The notes under the pieces are model-generated. The model searched no databases and was not told the DNA's origin. It worked only from the letters and a program-made list of their open reading frames with translations. DNA of 64,000 nucleotides from Streptomyces diastatochromogenes (GTDB taxonomy: Bacteria; Actinomycetota; Actinomycetes; Streptomycetales; Streptomycetaceae). The position numbers and the translations under genes were made by a program. Location: NCBI RefSeq assembly GCF_002242805.1, contig NZ_MCGQ01000029.1, positions 1-64,000 on the forward strand, written 5' to 3'. Positions 1 to 9,769 of the stretch are shown here, piece after piece. Numbering within the stretch: the first letter of the stretch is position 1; each line of letters starts with the position of its first letter.

Positions 1-159
1 TCCGTGCCCCCTGTCCCCTCGACGCCCTCCGACGGCAGCACCCTGCTGTGCCCGCCGGTGTGCACGGCGGCCTACGGCACCGGGGACGGCTCGCACCGCC
101 TCCCGCAGGGGATCGACGTCGGCCTCGCCGAGCTGATGCTGAAGGGGATGCTGCCGTGA
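1..159 (+). CDS. MCE family protein, C-terminal fragment (cut by window start)
   Basis: The frame is open from base 1 to the TGA at 157-159 and encodes the last 52 residues of a protein ending in GMLP. It overlaps the GTG start of the next MCE protein by the GTGA pattern typical of Streptomyces mce operons, so it is read as the preceding mce gene of the same operon. The short Ser/Pro/Cys-containing tail has no domain of its own. The family assignment therefore rests on position, not on sequence motifs. Confidence 0.6.
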   Translation, partial: SVPPVPSTPSDGSTLLCPPVCTAAYGTGDGSHRLPQGIDVGLAELMLKGMLP

Positions 160-1373
160 TCACACGTACGGTCAAGGCCCAGTTGCTGGCCTTCGCGACC
201 GTCACCGCCGTGGGGGTGTCGTACGTCGGCGCCGAGTACACGGGCCTGGTGGACGACGTCCTCGACCGCGGCTACACCGTGCACGCCGACTTCGCCGAGT
301 CCGGGGGCGTGTTCCCCGGCTCCGAGGTCACCTACCGGGGGGTGCCGGTGGGCCGGGTGGGCGATCTGCGGCTGACCGGTTCCGGGGTCTCGGTGTCCCT
401 GAGGATCGAGGACGGCGCGCCTCGGATCCCGGCCGACACCCTGGCCGTGGTCGCCAACCGCTCGGCCGTGGGTGAGCAGTACGTCGATCTCCAGCCGCGC
501 CGCTCGGGCGGCCCGTACCTGATCGACGGCAGCCCGATCCCGCGCGGCCGCACCCGGACCCCGCTGCCGGTCACCGACCTCGTCCTCAGCCTCGACCGGC
601 TGGTGAACTCGGTCGGCAAGGACGATCTGCGCACCACCGTCGACGAGCTGGGGAAGGCCTTCGCCGGCACCGGACCGAACCTGAGCCGCCTGGTGGACTC
701 CGGCAACGAGCTGGTCGAGTCGGCGTCCGAGTCGCTCCCGGAGACGGTGTCGCTGATCGAGGACTCGCGGAAGGTGCTCAAGACCCAGGCCGACCAGGGC
801 TCGGCGATCAAGTCGTTCTCCCGCGACCTGGCCACGCTCACCGCGCAGCTGAAGTCGAGCGACGGGGATCTGCGCAGGCTGATCGGCAACACGGCGCCCG
901 CCGCCCAGGAGGTCAACTCGCTGCTGAAGTCCACGGGGCCCGGCCTGTCGGTCCTGCTGGCCAACCTCATCAGCGGCGGCCAGGTCACCGTGGCCCGGCT
1001 GCCCGGCGTGGAGCAGGCCCTGGTGACCCTTCCGCTCACCGTCGCGGGCAGCTACACCGTCGTCCCCGGCGACGGCACCACCCACTTCGGACTGGTCCTC
1101 AATGCCGACGACCCGCCGCCGTGCACCCAGGGCTACGGCACGCGGCGACGCGACCCCGCCGACACCGGCACACGCCCGGCGAACACCGGCGCGCACTGCG
1201 CGGCACCGCGCGGCGGCGCGACCTCGGTGCGCGGCGCGCAGAACGCCCCGGGCGCGTCGGCCGGCCCAAGACAGACATCCGTCGGGATCGGCTCGACGGG
1301 CGGCGAACAGGCCGTATTCGGAAAGGAGTCGTGGCAATGGCTGCTCGTTGGACCGATGGCATCAGGCGCATGA
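156..1373 (+). CDS. MCE/MlaD family lipid-transport protein
   Basis: A 405-residue protein starting with GTG inside the stop codon of the upstream gene. An N-terminal membrane anchor (about residues 5-25) is followed by an MlaD/MCE domain (about 35-115). That domain carries the typical FAESGGVFPGSEVTYRGVPVGRV stretch split around the VFPGSEV core. A helical MCE C-terminal region (about 150-330) and a low-complexity Arg/Pro/Thr/Ala tail follow. In actinobacteria six MCE proteins assemble into an envelope-spanning tube that moves sterols or lipids with a YrbE permease and an Mkl ATPase. It is probably the last MCE protein of the operon, because two Mce-associated proteins follow. Its end overlaps the next gene by 37 bases. 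A start at 48 was rejected because it runs through the preceding mce gene and lacks homology. Confidence 0.88.
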   Translation: MITRTVKAQLLAFATVTAVGVSYVGAEYTGLVDDVLDRGYTVHADFAESGGVFPGSEVTYRGVPVGRVGDLRLTGSGVSVSLRIEDGAPRIPADTLAVVANRSAVGEQYVDLQPRRSGGPYLIDGSPIPRGRTRTPLPVTDLVLSLDRLVNSVGKDDLRTTVDELGKAFAGTGPNLSRLVDSGNELVESASESLPETVSLIEDSRKVLKTQADQGSAIKSFSRDLATLTAQLKSSDGDLRRLIGNTAPAAQEVNSLLKSTGPGLSVLLANLISGGQVTVARLPGVEQALVTLPLTVAGSYTVVPGDGTTHFGLVLNADDPPPCTQGYGTRRRDPADTGTRPANTGAHCAAPRGGATSVRGAQNAPGASAGPRQTSVGIGSTGGEQAVFGKESWQWLLVGPMASGA

Positions 1374-1843
1374 GGTCGCTGGGGGTGGGTCTCGTCGCCG
1401 CGACCGTCCTGGCGACCGCGCTGTCCGTCTGGCTGGGGCTGCGGCTGGCCGACCAGCGCGCGGCGGAACAACGCCGCCAGGACGTGCTGGCGGCGGCCCG
1501 CCAGTCGGCGCTGAACTTCACCTCGCTCGACTACCGGCACTACGGCCGGGACAGCGGCAACGTGCTGAAGGGCGCCACCGGCGACTTCAAGAAGCAGTTC
1601 ACTGCGCAGAGCGCGCAGTTGACGAAGCTCGTCGCCCAGAACAAGTCGGTGTCCGAGGGGCAGGTCCTGGAAGCGGGCATCGTGCGGTCCGACGAGCGCT
1701 CGGCCCGGGTCCTGGTGGTGGCCGACAGCAAGGTGACCAACACCGCCGCGCCCGAGGGACAGGCGCGGACCTACCGACTCCAGCTCGACCTGGTGCGCGT
1801 GGCCGGCCGCTGGCTGACCTCCGACGTCGAGTTCGTGGGCTGA
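1337..1843 (+). CDS. Mce-associated membrane protein
   Basis: A 168-residue protein with one transmembrane helix (about residues 14-36). After it comes a Mce-associated, SnoaL/NTF2-like extracytoplasmic domain containing the SLDYRHYGRDSGNVLKGATG region and ending in GRWLTSDVEFVG, as in the small proteins that close mce operons. The ATG at 1337 is chosen because GGAG at 1325-1328 lies 8 bases upstream; the GTG at 1331 is too close to it. The gene overlaps the MCE gene by 37 bases, which implies translational coupling. A structural role in the MCE transport complex is known for relatives and inferred here. Confidence 0.85.
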   Translation: MAARWTDGIRRMRSLGVGLVAATVLATALSVWLGLRLADQRAAEQRRQDVLAAARQSALNFTSLDYRHYGRDSGNVLKGATGDFKKQFTAQSAQLTKLVAQNKSVSEGQVLEAGIVRSDERSARVLVVADSKVTNTAAPEGQARTYRLQLDLVRVAGRWLTSDVEFVG

Positions 1844-1874
1844 GCCGATGAGGCAGGCAGTGAGGAGAGACACC

Positions 1875-2624
1875 GTGGCGAACCCGACCACCCGAACCCG
1901 CGGCACCGGTTCCCCGGCCCGGCGCACCCTGACCGCGGCCGCCCGCGCGGCGGCCAAGCGCGCCGGGCGGCCGGAGCACGACGAGACCACCCACAGGGCC
2001 GAGGAACGGCTCTCGGGACACACCGTGGTCATCGAGCCCCCGGGCGGCTGGGACGACCCGCCGGAGCCGGCGCCGGAGCCGGACGCCGACGAGCAGGAGA
2101 GCGCGCCCGCGCGCCCGCCCGGCCTCCCGAGGGTGCTCACCGCGGCACTCTGCCTCGCGCTCGTGGCGGCCCTGGCCGCGGCCGCCGTCCTCGGGTGGCA
2201 GTACCGGCAGGGACAGCAGACGGCACGGGCCCGCACCGAGGCCCTCGCCGCCGCCCGGAAGGCCGCGCCGGTCGTGCTGTCGTACGACTACCGCCACCTG
2301 GACCGCGACTTCGCCCGGGCACGTGCCCTGCTGACCGGCGCGTTCCGCGACCAGTACGGCAGGACGACGAAGACGGTGGTCGGGCCGACCGCGAAGAAGT
2401 ACCACGGCGTGGTGAAGGCGACGGTGGCGGCGCCCACGGACGGCGGCGCCCCGGCGGTCTCCGTCGTGTCCGCCGCACCGGACAGGGCGATCGTGCTGCT
2501 CTTCGTCAACCAGATCACGCAGAGCACCCAGGTGTCGGGCGCCCGCCTGGACCTCAACCGGGTGCGGATGACGCTCGCCCGCACCGCCGACGGCTGGAAG
2601 GTGAGTGCCGTCGACGCCCTCTGA
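1875..2624 (+). CDS. Mce-associated membrane protein, long acidic N-terminus
   Basis: A 249-residue protein starting at GTG 1875, with GAGGAG at 1862-1867. A cytosolic Arg/Ala then Pro/Glu-rich region (1-90) precedes one transmembrane helix (about 93-115) and a second copy of the Mce-associated fold (VLSYDYRHLDRDFARARALLTG motif, ending GWKVSAVDAL). It is a paralogue of the preceding protein and the last gene before a strong terminator, so the mce operon ends here. The upstream ATG at 1848 is possible but lacks a ribosome-binding site. Confidence 0.83.
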   Translation: MANPTTRTRGTGSPARRTLTAAARAAAKRAGRPEHDETTHRAEERLSGHTVVIEPPGGWDDPPEPAPEPDADEQESAPARPPGLPRVLTAALCLALVAALAAAAVLGWQYRQGQQTARARTEALAAARKAAPVVLSYDYRHLDRDFARARALLTGAFRDQYGRTTKTVVGPTAKKYHGVVKATVAAPTDGGAPAVSVVSAAPDRAIVLLFVNQITQSTQVSGARLDLNRVRMTLARTADGWKVSAVDAL

Positions 2625-2636
2625 CCAGGCACAGGA

Positions 2637-2671
2637 AGTGCCCCCGCGCAGCCCGCGCGGGGGCACTTTTT
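2637..2671 (+). terminator. Rho-independent terminator of the mce operon
   Basis: A perfect 12-bp stem (AGTGCCCCCGCG at 2637-2648 with its complement at 2656-2667) and a 7-base loop are followed by TTTTT. It begins 12 bases after the last mce stop codon. Confidence 0.9.
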
Positions 2672-2682
2672 CGTGCCCGCTC

Positions 2683-2712
2683 TTGACAGTCACCCCCGGC
2701 CGCAGGCAATCT
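2683..2712 (+). promoter_or_regulatory. Sigma-70/HrdB-type promoter of hyi-glxR
   Basis: TTGACA (2683-2688), 18-base spacer, CAATCT (2707-2712). The first operator half-site begins at the last base of the -10 element, so a bound repressor would cover the start region. Confidence 0.6.
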
Positions 2713-2747
2713 TCCATTAAGCAGAAATGAACTTCCGCAATACGGAA
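2712..2747 (+). promoter_or_regulatory. Paired operator of the glyoxylate regulon (hyi promoter)
   Basis: Two 15-bp inverted repeats sit 21 bp apart: TTCCATTAAGCAGAA (2712-2726, imperfect) and TTCCGCAATACGGAA (2733-2747, perfect TTCCG/CGGAA arms). The same arrangement occurs in front of the catalase gene and of gcl. Streptomyces is known to control glyoxylate/allantoin genes with an IclR-family repressor (AllR). Assigning these sites to it is an inference. Confidence 0.7.
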
Positions 2748-2773
2748 TTCCTAGGGAAGGGAGCGCGGCCCGA

Positions 2774-3604
2774 ATGGGATTCGCAGACCAGCGCTTCAAC
2801 GTCAACCTGTCGATCCTCTTCACGGAACTCCCGCTCCTGGAGCGCCCCGCGGCCGCCGCCGCGGCGGGCTTCACGGCGGTCGAGCTGTGGTGGCCCTGGG
2901 TCGACTCCGCCACCCCCGAGCAGTCCGAGCTCGACGCCCTGAAGAAGGCGATCGAGGACGCGGGCGTCCAGCTCACGGGGCTGAACTTCTACGCCGGCCA
3001 GCTGCCGGGCCCGGACCGCGGCGCCCTGTCGATCCCGGGCGAGGAGTCGGAGAGGTTCCGCGCCAACATCGACGTGGCGGCGGACTTCGCGGCCTCCCTC
3101 GGCTGCAAGGCGCTCAACGCGCTCTACGGCAACCGCGTCGAGGGCGTGGACCCGGCCGAGCAGGACGCGCTCGCCCTGGAGAACCTCGCCCTCGCGGCCC
3201 GGGCCGCCGACCGGATCGGCGCGATCCTGCTGGTCGAGGCGCTGAACCGGCCCGAGTCGCCGCTGTACCCGCTGGTGTCGGCGCCGGCCGCGATCGAGGT
3301 CGTGGACAAGGTCAACGAGGCGACGGGCCTCGGGAACGCGAAGTTCCTGATGGACCTGTACCACCTGTCCATGAACGGCGAGGACCTGCCCTCGGTCATC
3401 GAGCAGTACGCGGCGAAGACCGGCCACGTCCAGATCGCCGACAACCCCGGCCGCGGCGCCCCCGGGACGGGTTCGCTCCCGCTGGAGGAACTGCTCGACC
3501 AGCTGAAGAAGGCCGGTTACGACGGCTGGGTCGGCCTGGAGTACAAGGCCGGCGACCGCCCGAGCGCCGAGGCCTTCGAGTGGCTCCCGCGCGCAGCGCG
3601 CTGA
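2774..3604 (+). CDS. hyi: Hydroxypyruvate isomerase
   Basis: A 276-residue cytosolic TIM-barrel enzyme of the AP-endonuclease-like sugar isomerase superfamily. It interconverts hydroxypyruvate and tartronate semialdehyde. The N-terminus NVNLSILFTELPLLERP, the WWPW stretch near residue 39, the predicted catalytic glutamates in LLVEALNR (Glu155) and GLEYKAG (Glu256), and the length match bacterial Hyi. GGGAG precedes the ATG. It heads a two-gene operon with tartronate semialdehyde reductase (44-base gap), the usual partner downstream of glyoxylate carboligase. The paired operator in its promoter ties it to the gcl and catalase promoters. Confidence 0.9.
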   Translation: MGFADQRFNVNLSILFTELPLLERPAAAAAAGFTAVELWWPWVDSATPEQSELDALKKAIEDAGVQLTGLNFYAGQLPGPDRGALSIPGEESERFRANIDVAADFAASLGCKALNALYGNRVEGVDPAEQDALALENLALAARAADRIGAILLVEALNRPESPLYPLVSAPAAIEVVDKVNEATGLGNAKFLMDLYHLSMNGEDLPSVIEQYAAKTGHVQIADNPGRGAPGTGSLPLEELLDQLKKAGYDGWVGLEYKAGDRPSAEAFEWLPRAAR

Positions 3605-3648
3605 ACCCCCCTGACTTTGCAAGGCAGTTGAGAGAGGCACCCCCAATC

Positions 3649-4563
3649 ATGAGCAACCTTACGGATTCTTCCCACCCGACCCGCCCGGCGATTGCGTGGA
3701 TCGGCCTCGGCATCATGGGCTCTCCCATGTCCGAGAACCTGATCAAGGCGGGTTACCAGGTCACCGGCTTCACCCTGGAGCAGGACAAGCTGGACCGCCT
3801 GGCCGCCGCCGGCGGCAGCGCGGCCGGCTCGATCGCCGAGGCCGTGCGCGACGCCGACGTGGTCATCACGATGGTGCCCGCCTCCCCGCACGTCGAGGCC
3901 ATCTCCTACGGCCCCGACGGCATCCTGGAGAACGCCAAGCAGGGCGCCCTGCTGATCGACATGTCCTCGATCACCCCGCAGACCTCCGTGGACCTGGCGA
4001 AGGCGGCCAAGGACAAGGGCATCCGCGTGCTGGACGCCCCCGTCTCCGGCGGCGAGGCCGGTGCCATCGAGGCCGTGCTGTCGATCATGGTCGGCGGCGA
4101 GCAGGCCGACTTCGACCAGGCCAAGCCGATCCTCGAGGCGCTGGGCAAGACCATCGTGCTGTGCGGTCCGCACGGCAGCGGCCAGACCGTGAAGGCGGCC
4201 AACCAGCTGATCGTCGCCGTGAACATCCAGGCCTGCGCCGAGGCCGTGGTCTTCCTGGAGAAGTCCGGCGTGGACCTCCAGGCCGCGCTGGACGTCCTCA
4301 ATGGCGGCCTCGCCGGCTCGACCGTGCTGACGCGCAAGAAGGACAACTTCCTCAACCGCGACTTCAAGCCGGGCTTCCGCATCGACCTGCACCACAAGGA
4401 CATGGGCATCGTCACCGACGCCGCCCGCAACGTCGGCGCCGCCCTGCCGGTCGGTGCCGTGGTCGCCCAGCTGGTCGCCTCGCTGCGCGCCCAGGGCGAC
4501 GGCGGCCTGGACCACTCGGCCCTGCTGCGGGCCGTGGAGCGCCTCTCCGGCGCCCAGGTCTGA
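3649..4563 (+). CDS. glxR: 2-hydroxy-3-oxopropionate (tartronate semialdehyde) reductase
   Basis: A 304-residue member of the beta-hydroxyacid dehydrogenase family. It reduces tartronate semialdehyde from glyoxylate carboligase to D-glycerate with NAD(P)H. Visible motifs are the Rossmann loop IGLGIMGSPM (residues 18-27), the substrate loop DAPVSGGEAGA (129-139) and the catalytic lysine in GQTVKAANQ (Lys182). The ATG at 3649 is chosen because it gives a short leader before the Rossmann strand; earlier in-frame starts lie inside hyi. Co-transcribed with hyi. Confidence 0.92.
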   Translation: MSNLTDSSHPTRPAIAWIGLGIMGSPMSENLIKAGYQVTGFTLEQDKLDRLAAAGGSAAGSIAEAVRDADVVITMVPASPHVEAISYGPDGILENAKQGALLIDMSSITPQTSVDLAKAAKDKGIRVLDAPVSGGEAGAIEAVLSIMVGGEQADFDQAKPILEALGKTIVLCGPHGSGQTVKAANQLIVAVNIQACAEAVVFLEKSGVDLQAALDVLNGGLAGSTVLTRKKDNFLNRDFKPGFRIDLHHKDMGIVTDAARNVGAALPVGAVVAQLVASLRAQGDGGLDHSALLRAVERLSGAQV

Positions 4564-4577
4564 CGACCCCCTGAGAC

Positions 4578-4639
4578 TTCCGGGCCGCGGTGTCGCTGAC
4601 ACCTGTCCTGTCGCGCCCAGGCGGCACCGCGGCCCGGAA
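4578..4639 (+). terminator. Long inverted repeat after glxR, probable terminator
   Basis: A perfect 15-bp inverted repeat (TTCCGGGCCGCGGTG at 4578-4592 and its complement at 4625-4639) around a 32-base loop, starting 15 bases after the glxR stop. No T-tract follows, so it may act as a Rho-independent-like Streptomyces terminator or protect the RNA end. Confidence 0.6.
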
Positions 4640-4656
4640 TTGCCTTCAACAAACTG

Positions 4657-4685
4657 TTGACGTCTCGTTCACCCGAACCTAGGCT
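4657..4685 (+). promoter_or_regulatory. HrdB-type promoter of the catalase gene
   Basis: TTGACG (4657-4662), 17-base spacer, TAGGCT (4680-4685). The operator pair begins 14 bases downstream of the -10 element, at the expected transcript start. Confidence 0.65.
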
Positions 4686-4699
4686 CACGCCAGCGGAAG

Positions 4700-4736
4700 C
4701 TCCATAAAGCGGAAGTCTGTTTCCGAAAAATCCGAA
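4700..4736 (+). promoter_or_regulatory. Paired operator of the glyoxylate regulon (catalase promoter)
   Basis: CTCCATAAAGCGGAA (4700-4714) and TTCCGAAAAATCCGAA (4721-4736) are again 21 bp apart. The first site shares TCCAT, AAGC and GAA with the hyi site in register. The second is a weaker palindrome with one extra base in the spacer. Confidence 0.6.
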
Positions 4737-4769
4737 GATTCCCGCTGCCCTCTCGCACGGAAGGTCACG

Positions 4770-6227
4770 ATGTCGAAGCGCGTGCTCACGACAGAGTCCG
4801 GCGCCCCGGTCGCCGACAACCAGAACTCAGCCTCCGCCGGCGTCGGCGGCCCGCTGCTGCTCCAGGACCAGCACCTCCTGGAGAAGCTCGCGCGCTTCAA
4901 CCGCGAGCGGATCCCGGAGCGTGTGGTGCACGCCCGCGGCTCCGGCGCGTACGGCCACTTCGAGGTGACGGACGACGTCACCGGTTTCACCCACGCCGAC
5001 TTCCTCAGCGCGATCGGCAAGCGCACCGAGGTGTTCCTGCGCTTCTCCACGGTCGCCGACTCCCTCGGCGGTGCGGACGCGGTCCGTGACCCGCGCGGTT
5101 TCGCGGTGAAGTTCTACACCGAAGAGGGCAACTACGACCTCGTCGGCAACAACACCCCGGTGTTCTTCATCAAGGACCCGATCAAGTTCCCCGACTTCAT
5201 CCACTCGCAGAAGCGGGACCCGTTCACCGGCAAGCAGGAGCCGGACAACGTCTGGGACTTCTGGGCGCACGCCCCCGAGGCCACGCACCAGGTGACCTGG
5301 CTGATGGGCGACCGCGGCATCCCGGCGTCGTACCGCCACATGAACGGCTACGGCTCGCACACCTACCAGTGGACGAACGCCGAGGGCGAGGCCTTCTTCG
5401 TCAAGTACCACTTCAAGACGAACCAGGGCATCCGCTCCCTCTCCGCCGAGCAGGGCGCCGAGCTGGCGGGCAAGGACCCCAACTCGCACCAGACGGACCT
5501 GCTGCAGGCCATCGAGCGCGGTGTGCACCCGTCCTGGACGCTCTACGTCCAGCTCATGCCGGCGGCCGAGGCGGCCGACTACCGCTTCAACCCGTTCGAC
5601 CTGACCAAGGTGTGGCCGCACAAGGACTACCCGCTGCAGCGGGTGGGCCGGCTGGTGCTGGACCGCAACCCGGACAACGTGTTCGCCGAGGTCGAGCAGG
5701 CCGCGTTCTCCCCGAACAACTTCGTTCCGGGCATCGGCCCCTCGCCCGACAAGATGCTCCAGGGCCGGCTGTTCGCCTACGCGGACGCCCACCGCTACCG
5801 CCTGGGCGTCAACCACACCCTGCTCGCCGTCAACGCCCCGAAGGCGACGACCGCGCAGAACTACGGCCGCGACGGCTTCATGGCGTCCAACGCCCAGGGC
5901 CGCGGCGCCAAGAACTACGAGCCGAACTCGTACGACGGCCCGGTGGAGACCGGCCGCCCGCTGTCGGCCCCGCTGGCGGTCTCCGGTCACACCGGCACCC
6001 ACGAGGCCCCGCTGCACACCAAGGACGACGACTTCTTCCAGGCGGGCGAGCTGTACCGCCTGATGTCGGAGGACGAGAAGTCCCGCCTCGTCGCGAACAT
6101 CGCCGGCGGCCTCTCGCAGGTCTCCCGCGACGACGTGATCGAGAAGAACCTGGCCCACTTCCACGCCGCCGACCCGGAGTACGGCAAGCGCGTCGAGGAG
6201 GCGGTCCGCGCCCTGCGCGAGGACTGA
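4770..6227 (+). CDS. Monofunctional haem catalase (small-subunit type)
   Basis: A 485-residue catalase that dismutates hydrogen peroxide. The length fits the small-subunit, NADPH-binding clade. The distal His54 lies in [17 protein letters not shown], the distal Asn in GNNTPVFF (127-128), and the proximal haem tyrosine in [14 protein letters not shown] (near 337). The ATG is preceded by GGAAGG. It sits between glxR and gcl under the same operator type. A plausible role is removal of peroxide made by urate oxidase or glycolate oxidation feeding the same pathway. Confidence 0.94.
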   Translation: MSKRVLTTESGAPVADNQNSASAGVGGPLLLQDQHLLEKLARFNRERIPERVVHARGSGAYGHFEVTDDVTGFTHADFLSAIGKRTEVFLRFSTVADSLGGADAVRDPRGFAVKFYTEEGNYDLVGNNTPVFFIKDPIKFPDFIHSQKRDPFTGKQEPDNVWDFWAHAPEATHQVTWLMGDRGIPASYRHMNGYGSHTYQWTNAEGEAFFVKYHFKTNQGIRSLSAEQGAELAGKDPNSHQTDLLQAIERGVHPSWTLYVQLMPAAEAADYRFNPFDLTKVWPHKDYPLQRVGRLVLDRNPDNVFAEVEQAAFSPNNFVPGIGPSPDKMLQGRLFAYADAHRYRLGVNHTLLAVNAPKATTAQNYGRDGFMASNAQGRGAKNYEPNSYDGPVETGRPLSAPLAVSGHTGTHEAPLHTKDDDFFQAGELYRLMSEDEKSRLVANIAGGLSQVSRDDVIEKNLAHFHAADPEYGKRVEEAVRALRED

Positions 6228-6317
6228 GGCCACAAACGGCCCGCGGCAGCCGAACGGCCCGGATGAGGGGTGGCCGGTCGGAACAGCTCGCGGGCAAGGC
6301 GAGGACCGCGGCGGTGT

Positions 6318-6515
6318 GTGAGCCAGTGCGGTGGTAAAGGATCCGAGTCCCCTTCTCGACCAGAGGGAAGAGCTCCCGGTTCCGTCGCATCCGCCGCGGT
6401 CCCAGCCCACCCGGAGACTCCGTCCGGCGGCGCGAATGTCCTGTCGCGCCCAGCCTCGCGCCGTCGGGCGGTCACCACACGGCACCGAAGCGCCCCCTGC
6501 TCAGGGGGCGCTTTC
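6318..6515 (+). ncRNA. Possible cobalamin-riboswitch-like leader (weak)
   Basis: The 365 bases between the catalase gene and the next small gene hold no convincing protein gene. They do contain, in order, AGAGGGAAGAG, CCCGGT, GCATCCG, GCGGTCCC and GGAGAC. This order resembles the AGGGAA / GGTG / ATCCG / GCGGTCCC / GGAGACC core of cobalamin riboswitches, although the spacing is compressed and the GGTGC element is imperfect. A strong hairpin follows before the next gene, as an expression platform would. The resemblance was judged by eye only, and the element may be degenerate or a coincidence. Confidence 0.25.
6487..6515 (+). terminator. Strong hairpin terminator
   Basis: GAAGCGCCCCC (6487-6497) pairs with GGGGGCGCTTTC (6504-6515) around TGCTCA and ends in TTT. 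It lies 260 bases after the catalase stop and 77 bases before the next start. It is therefore either the catalase transcript end or an attenuator for the small downstream gene. Confidence 0.75.
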
Positions 6516-6592
6516 GTGCTGTCCGGACTCCGTCCAGGCTCCGTCCGGGCTCCGGGGGTGCGCTCGTGCCGCTTCCGCAGGACGCTGAACCC

Positions 6593-6826
6593 ATGGGCAA
6601 TCCGACGCAGTACCCGCACATCGTTGTCCACGCTCCGGCCCTCGACGGCTCCCGGCGCGTCACCGAGGGGGATGTGACCCTGGGGCTCGCCTCCCACCTG
6701 GACGATGTCATCGAGATCCTGCGGCTGGCCGACCTGGACCGGATCGAGGTCGAGGAGAGCGACCTCATCGAATGGCAGGGCGGCGGGCCGGACGACTGGC
6801 CGGGCCTGTCGGAGCACGAGGTCTAG
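6593..6826 (+). CDS. Small conserved hypothetical protein
   Basis: A 77-residue acidic protein beginning MGNPTQYPHIVVHAP. I do not recognise a domain. It has no membrane segment or signal, and its C-terminal half is rich in Asp/Glu, with DLDRIEVEESDLIEWQGGGPDDWPG split by a Gly turn. Codon usage is Streptomyces-like (G/C at third positions), which supports a real gene. The start at 6593 gives the compact form; an upstream ATG at 6566 is possible. It is a separate plus-strand unit between the catalase gene and the TIGR04222-like gene. Confidence 0.65.
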   Translation: MGNPTQYPHIVVHAPALDGSRRVTEGDVTLGLASHLDDVIEILRLADLDRIEVEESDLIEWQGGGPDDWPGLSEHEV

Positions 6827-6988
6827 TCACGCCGGGTACGGCAGCGGCCGTACCCGGCCTACGCAACCCTCAAATCAACCTCTGAACACCGCGAGAGAGG
6901 CTTCGACGACCGTCACCGGCGGGCACAACACCGACACACGGGGCCCGCCGGCACGGGGGCGGCGGGTCCCGTACGGGGGGGGTGTCTC

Positions 6989-7666
6989 ATGGACCGTACG
7001 ACGTCGATTCCGCCGGACCCTTGCGCGGTCGCCCTGCTGCGGGGCGGCGACCGCGCCGCCGTGACCGTCGCCGTCCTCGGGCTGCATCTGCGCGGCGCGG
7101 TCGAGTCGGGCCGCCCGGGCACCCTGCGCCGAACGGGGACGCGGGACGCCGTGCCGTTCCGCCATCCCCTGGAGAAGGCGGTACGCACCGGCCTCTACCG
7201 GCCCGCCGGACCGCGGGAGTTGCCCGGCAGGGTGATGGTGCGGCGGGCCCTGGCCCAGATGCGGGCCGAACTCGCGGCGGCCGGCCTGCTGCGGTCCCTG
7301 CCACCCGGCCGCACCCGTGCGGCCCGCCGCCACCTGGCGGAGCTGCGCGAGCGCCACCCGCTGCCCGCCGGCCCCGAAGGCCTGGCGGAGGACGAAGTGC
7401 TGCTCGCCGTCGCGCTGTACGGCGACCGGGCCCTGACGGCCCTACTGCCCCGTTTCGCCCGCGACTCCGGCCTCACCGGCCGCGGCACCCTCGCCGACGA
7501 GGGCCTCTTCCCCTTCGGCCGGGGCAGCGGCATCCGCGGCATCACCGGCGACGAGGGCCAGACCGGCTGGAACGGCAACAACCACGATCCCGGCGGCGGC
7601 CACGGCGGCCACTCGCACGGTGGCCACGACTACGGCGGCGGGTACGGAGGCGGCGGATTCGACTGA
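6989..7666 (+). CDS. TIGR04222-like protein with Gly/His-rich tail
   Basis: A 225-residue protein. The pattern CAVALLRGGDRAAVTVAVLGLHLRGAVE followed by a LEKAVRTGLYRPAGPRELPGR-type segment (each given here only as a pattern) is typical of the TIGR04222 family, which usually has membrane helices. Here no clear transmembrane helix is present. The last 40 residues are Gly/His/Tyr-rich (GGHSHGGHDYGGGYGGGG), which could bind metal. Function unknown. The ATG follows a G-rich stretch serving as ribosome-binding site. A hairpin shared with gcl ends the unit. Confidence 0.65.
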   Translation: MDRTTSIPPDPCAVALLRGGDRAAVTVAVLGLHLRGAVESGRPGTLRRTGTRDAVPFRHPLEKAVRTGLYRPAGPRELPGRVMVRRALAQMRAELAAAGLLRSLPPGRTRAARRHLAELRERHPLPAGPEGLAEDEVLLAVALYGDRALTALLPRFARDSGLTGRGTLADEGLFPFGRGSGIRGITGDEGQTGWNGNNHDPGGGHGGHSHGGHDYGGGYGGGGFD

Positions 7667-7734
7667 GAGCCGGCGTCCGCGGACATGCGGCATCGTCGGC
7701 GACGAGGGCCGAGAGTCGGTCGGGCACATGCGTG

Positions 7735-7769
7735 AGGGGCGGCCCATCCTTCCCGGATGGGCCGCCCCT
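7735..7769. terminator. Bidirectional terminator between converging genes
   Basis: A perfect 14-bp inverted repeat AGGGGCGGCCCATC / GATGGGCCGCCCCT around a 7-base loop. It lies 17 bases after the gcl stop (minus strand) and 68 bases after the plus-strand gene. Confidence 0.75.
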
Positions 7770-7786
7770 GGGGTGCTTCTGTCGGA

Positions 7787-9574
<1,788 letters not shown>

Positions 9575-9632
9575 CGAGTACTCCTGCTTCGGCTGTCGGA
9601 TGCGTACTCCCCTCGCGCCCCGCGGTGAGTAC

Positions 9633-9668
9633 TTCCGTATTGTGGAAAGTAACTTCTACTATCTGAAA
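9633..9668 (-). promoter_or_regulatory. Paired operator of the glyoxylate regulon (gcl promoter)
   Basis: Read on the minus strand, TTTCAGATAGTAGAA (9668-9654) is followed 21 bp later by TTCCACAATACGGAA (9647-9633). The second differs from the hyi site by one base. Both lie just downstream of the -10 element, as at hyi. Confidence 0.7.
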
Positions 9669-9670
9669 TC

Positions 9671-9699
9671 AATGTAGGTGGGTCCCCGAAGGTCGTCAA
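9671..9699 (-). promoter_or_regulatory. HrdB-type promoter of gcl
   Basis: Minus strand: TTGACG (9699-9694), 17-base spacer, TACATT (9676-9671). It gives a leader of about 90 bases containing the operator pair. Confidence 0.6.
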
Positions 9700-9769
9700 G
9701 AGAGGGACAAGGAGGGGCCGACAGGAGCACGATGGGAAGCGCTGTCCCGACGTGACGCCTGGAGTGGCC

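Noticed and set aside
72-1337. Long minus-strand open frame opposite the MCE gene
   Set aside because: Arg/Gly/Ala-rich antisense frame produced by GC-rich third positions; the plus strand has MCE motifs and ribosome-binding sites.
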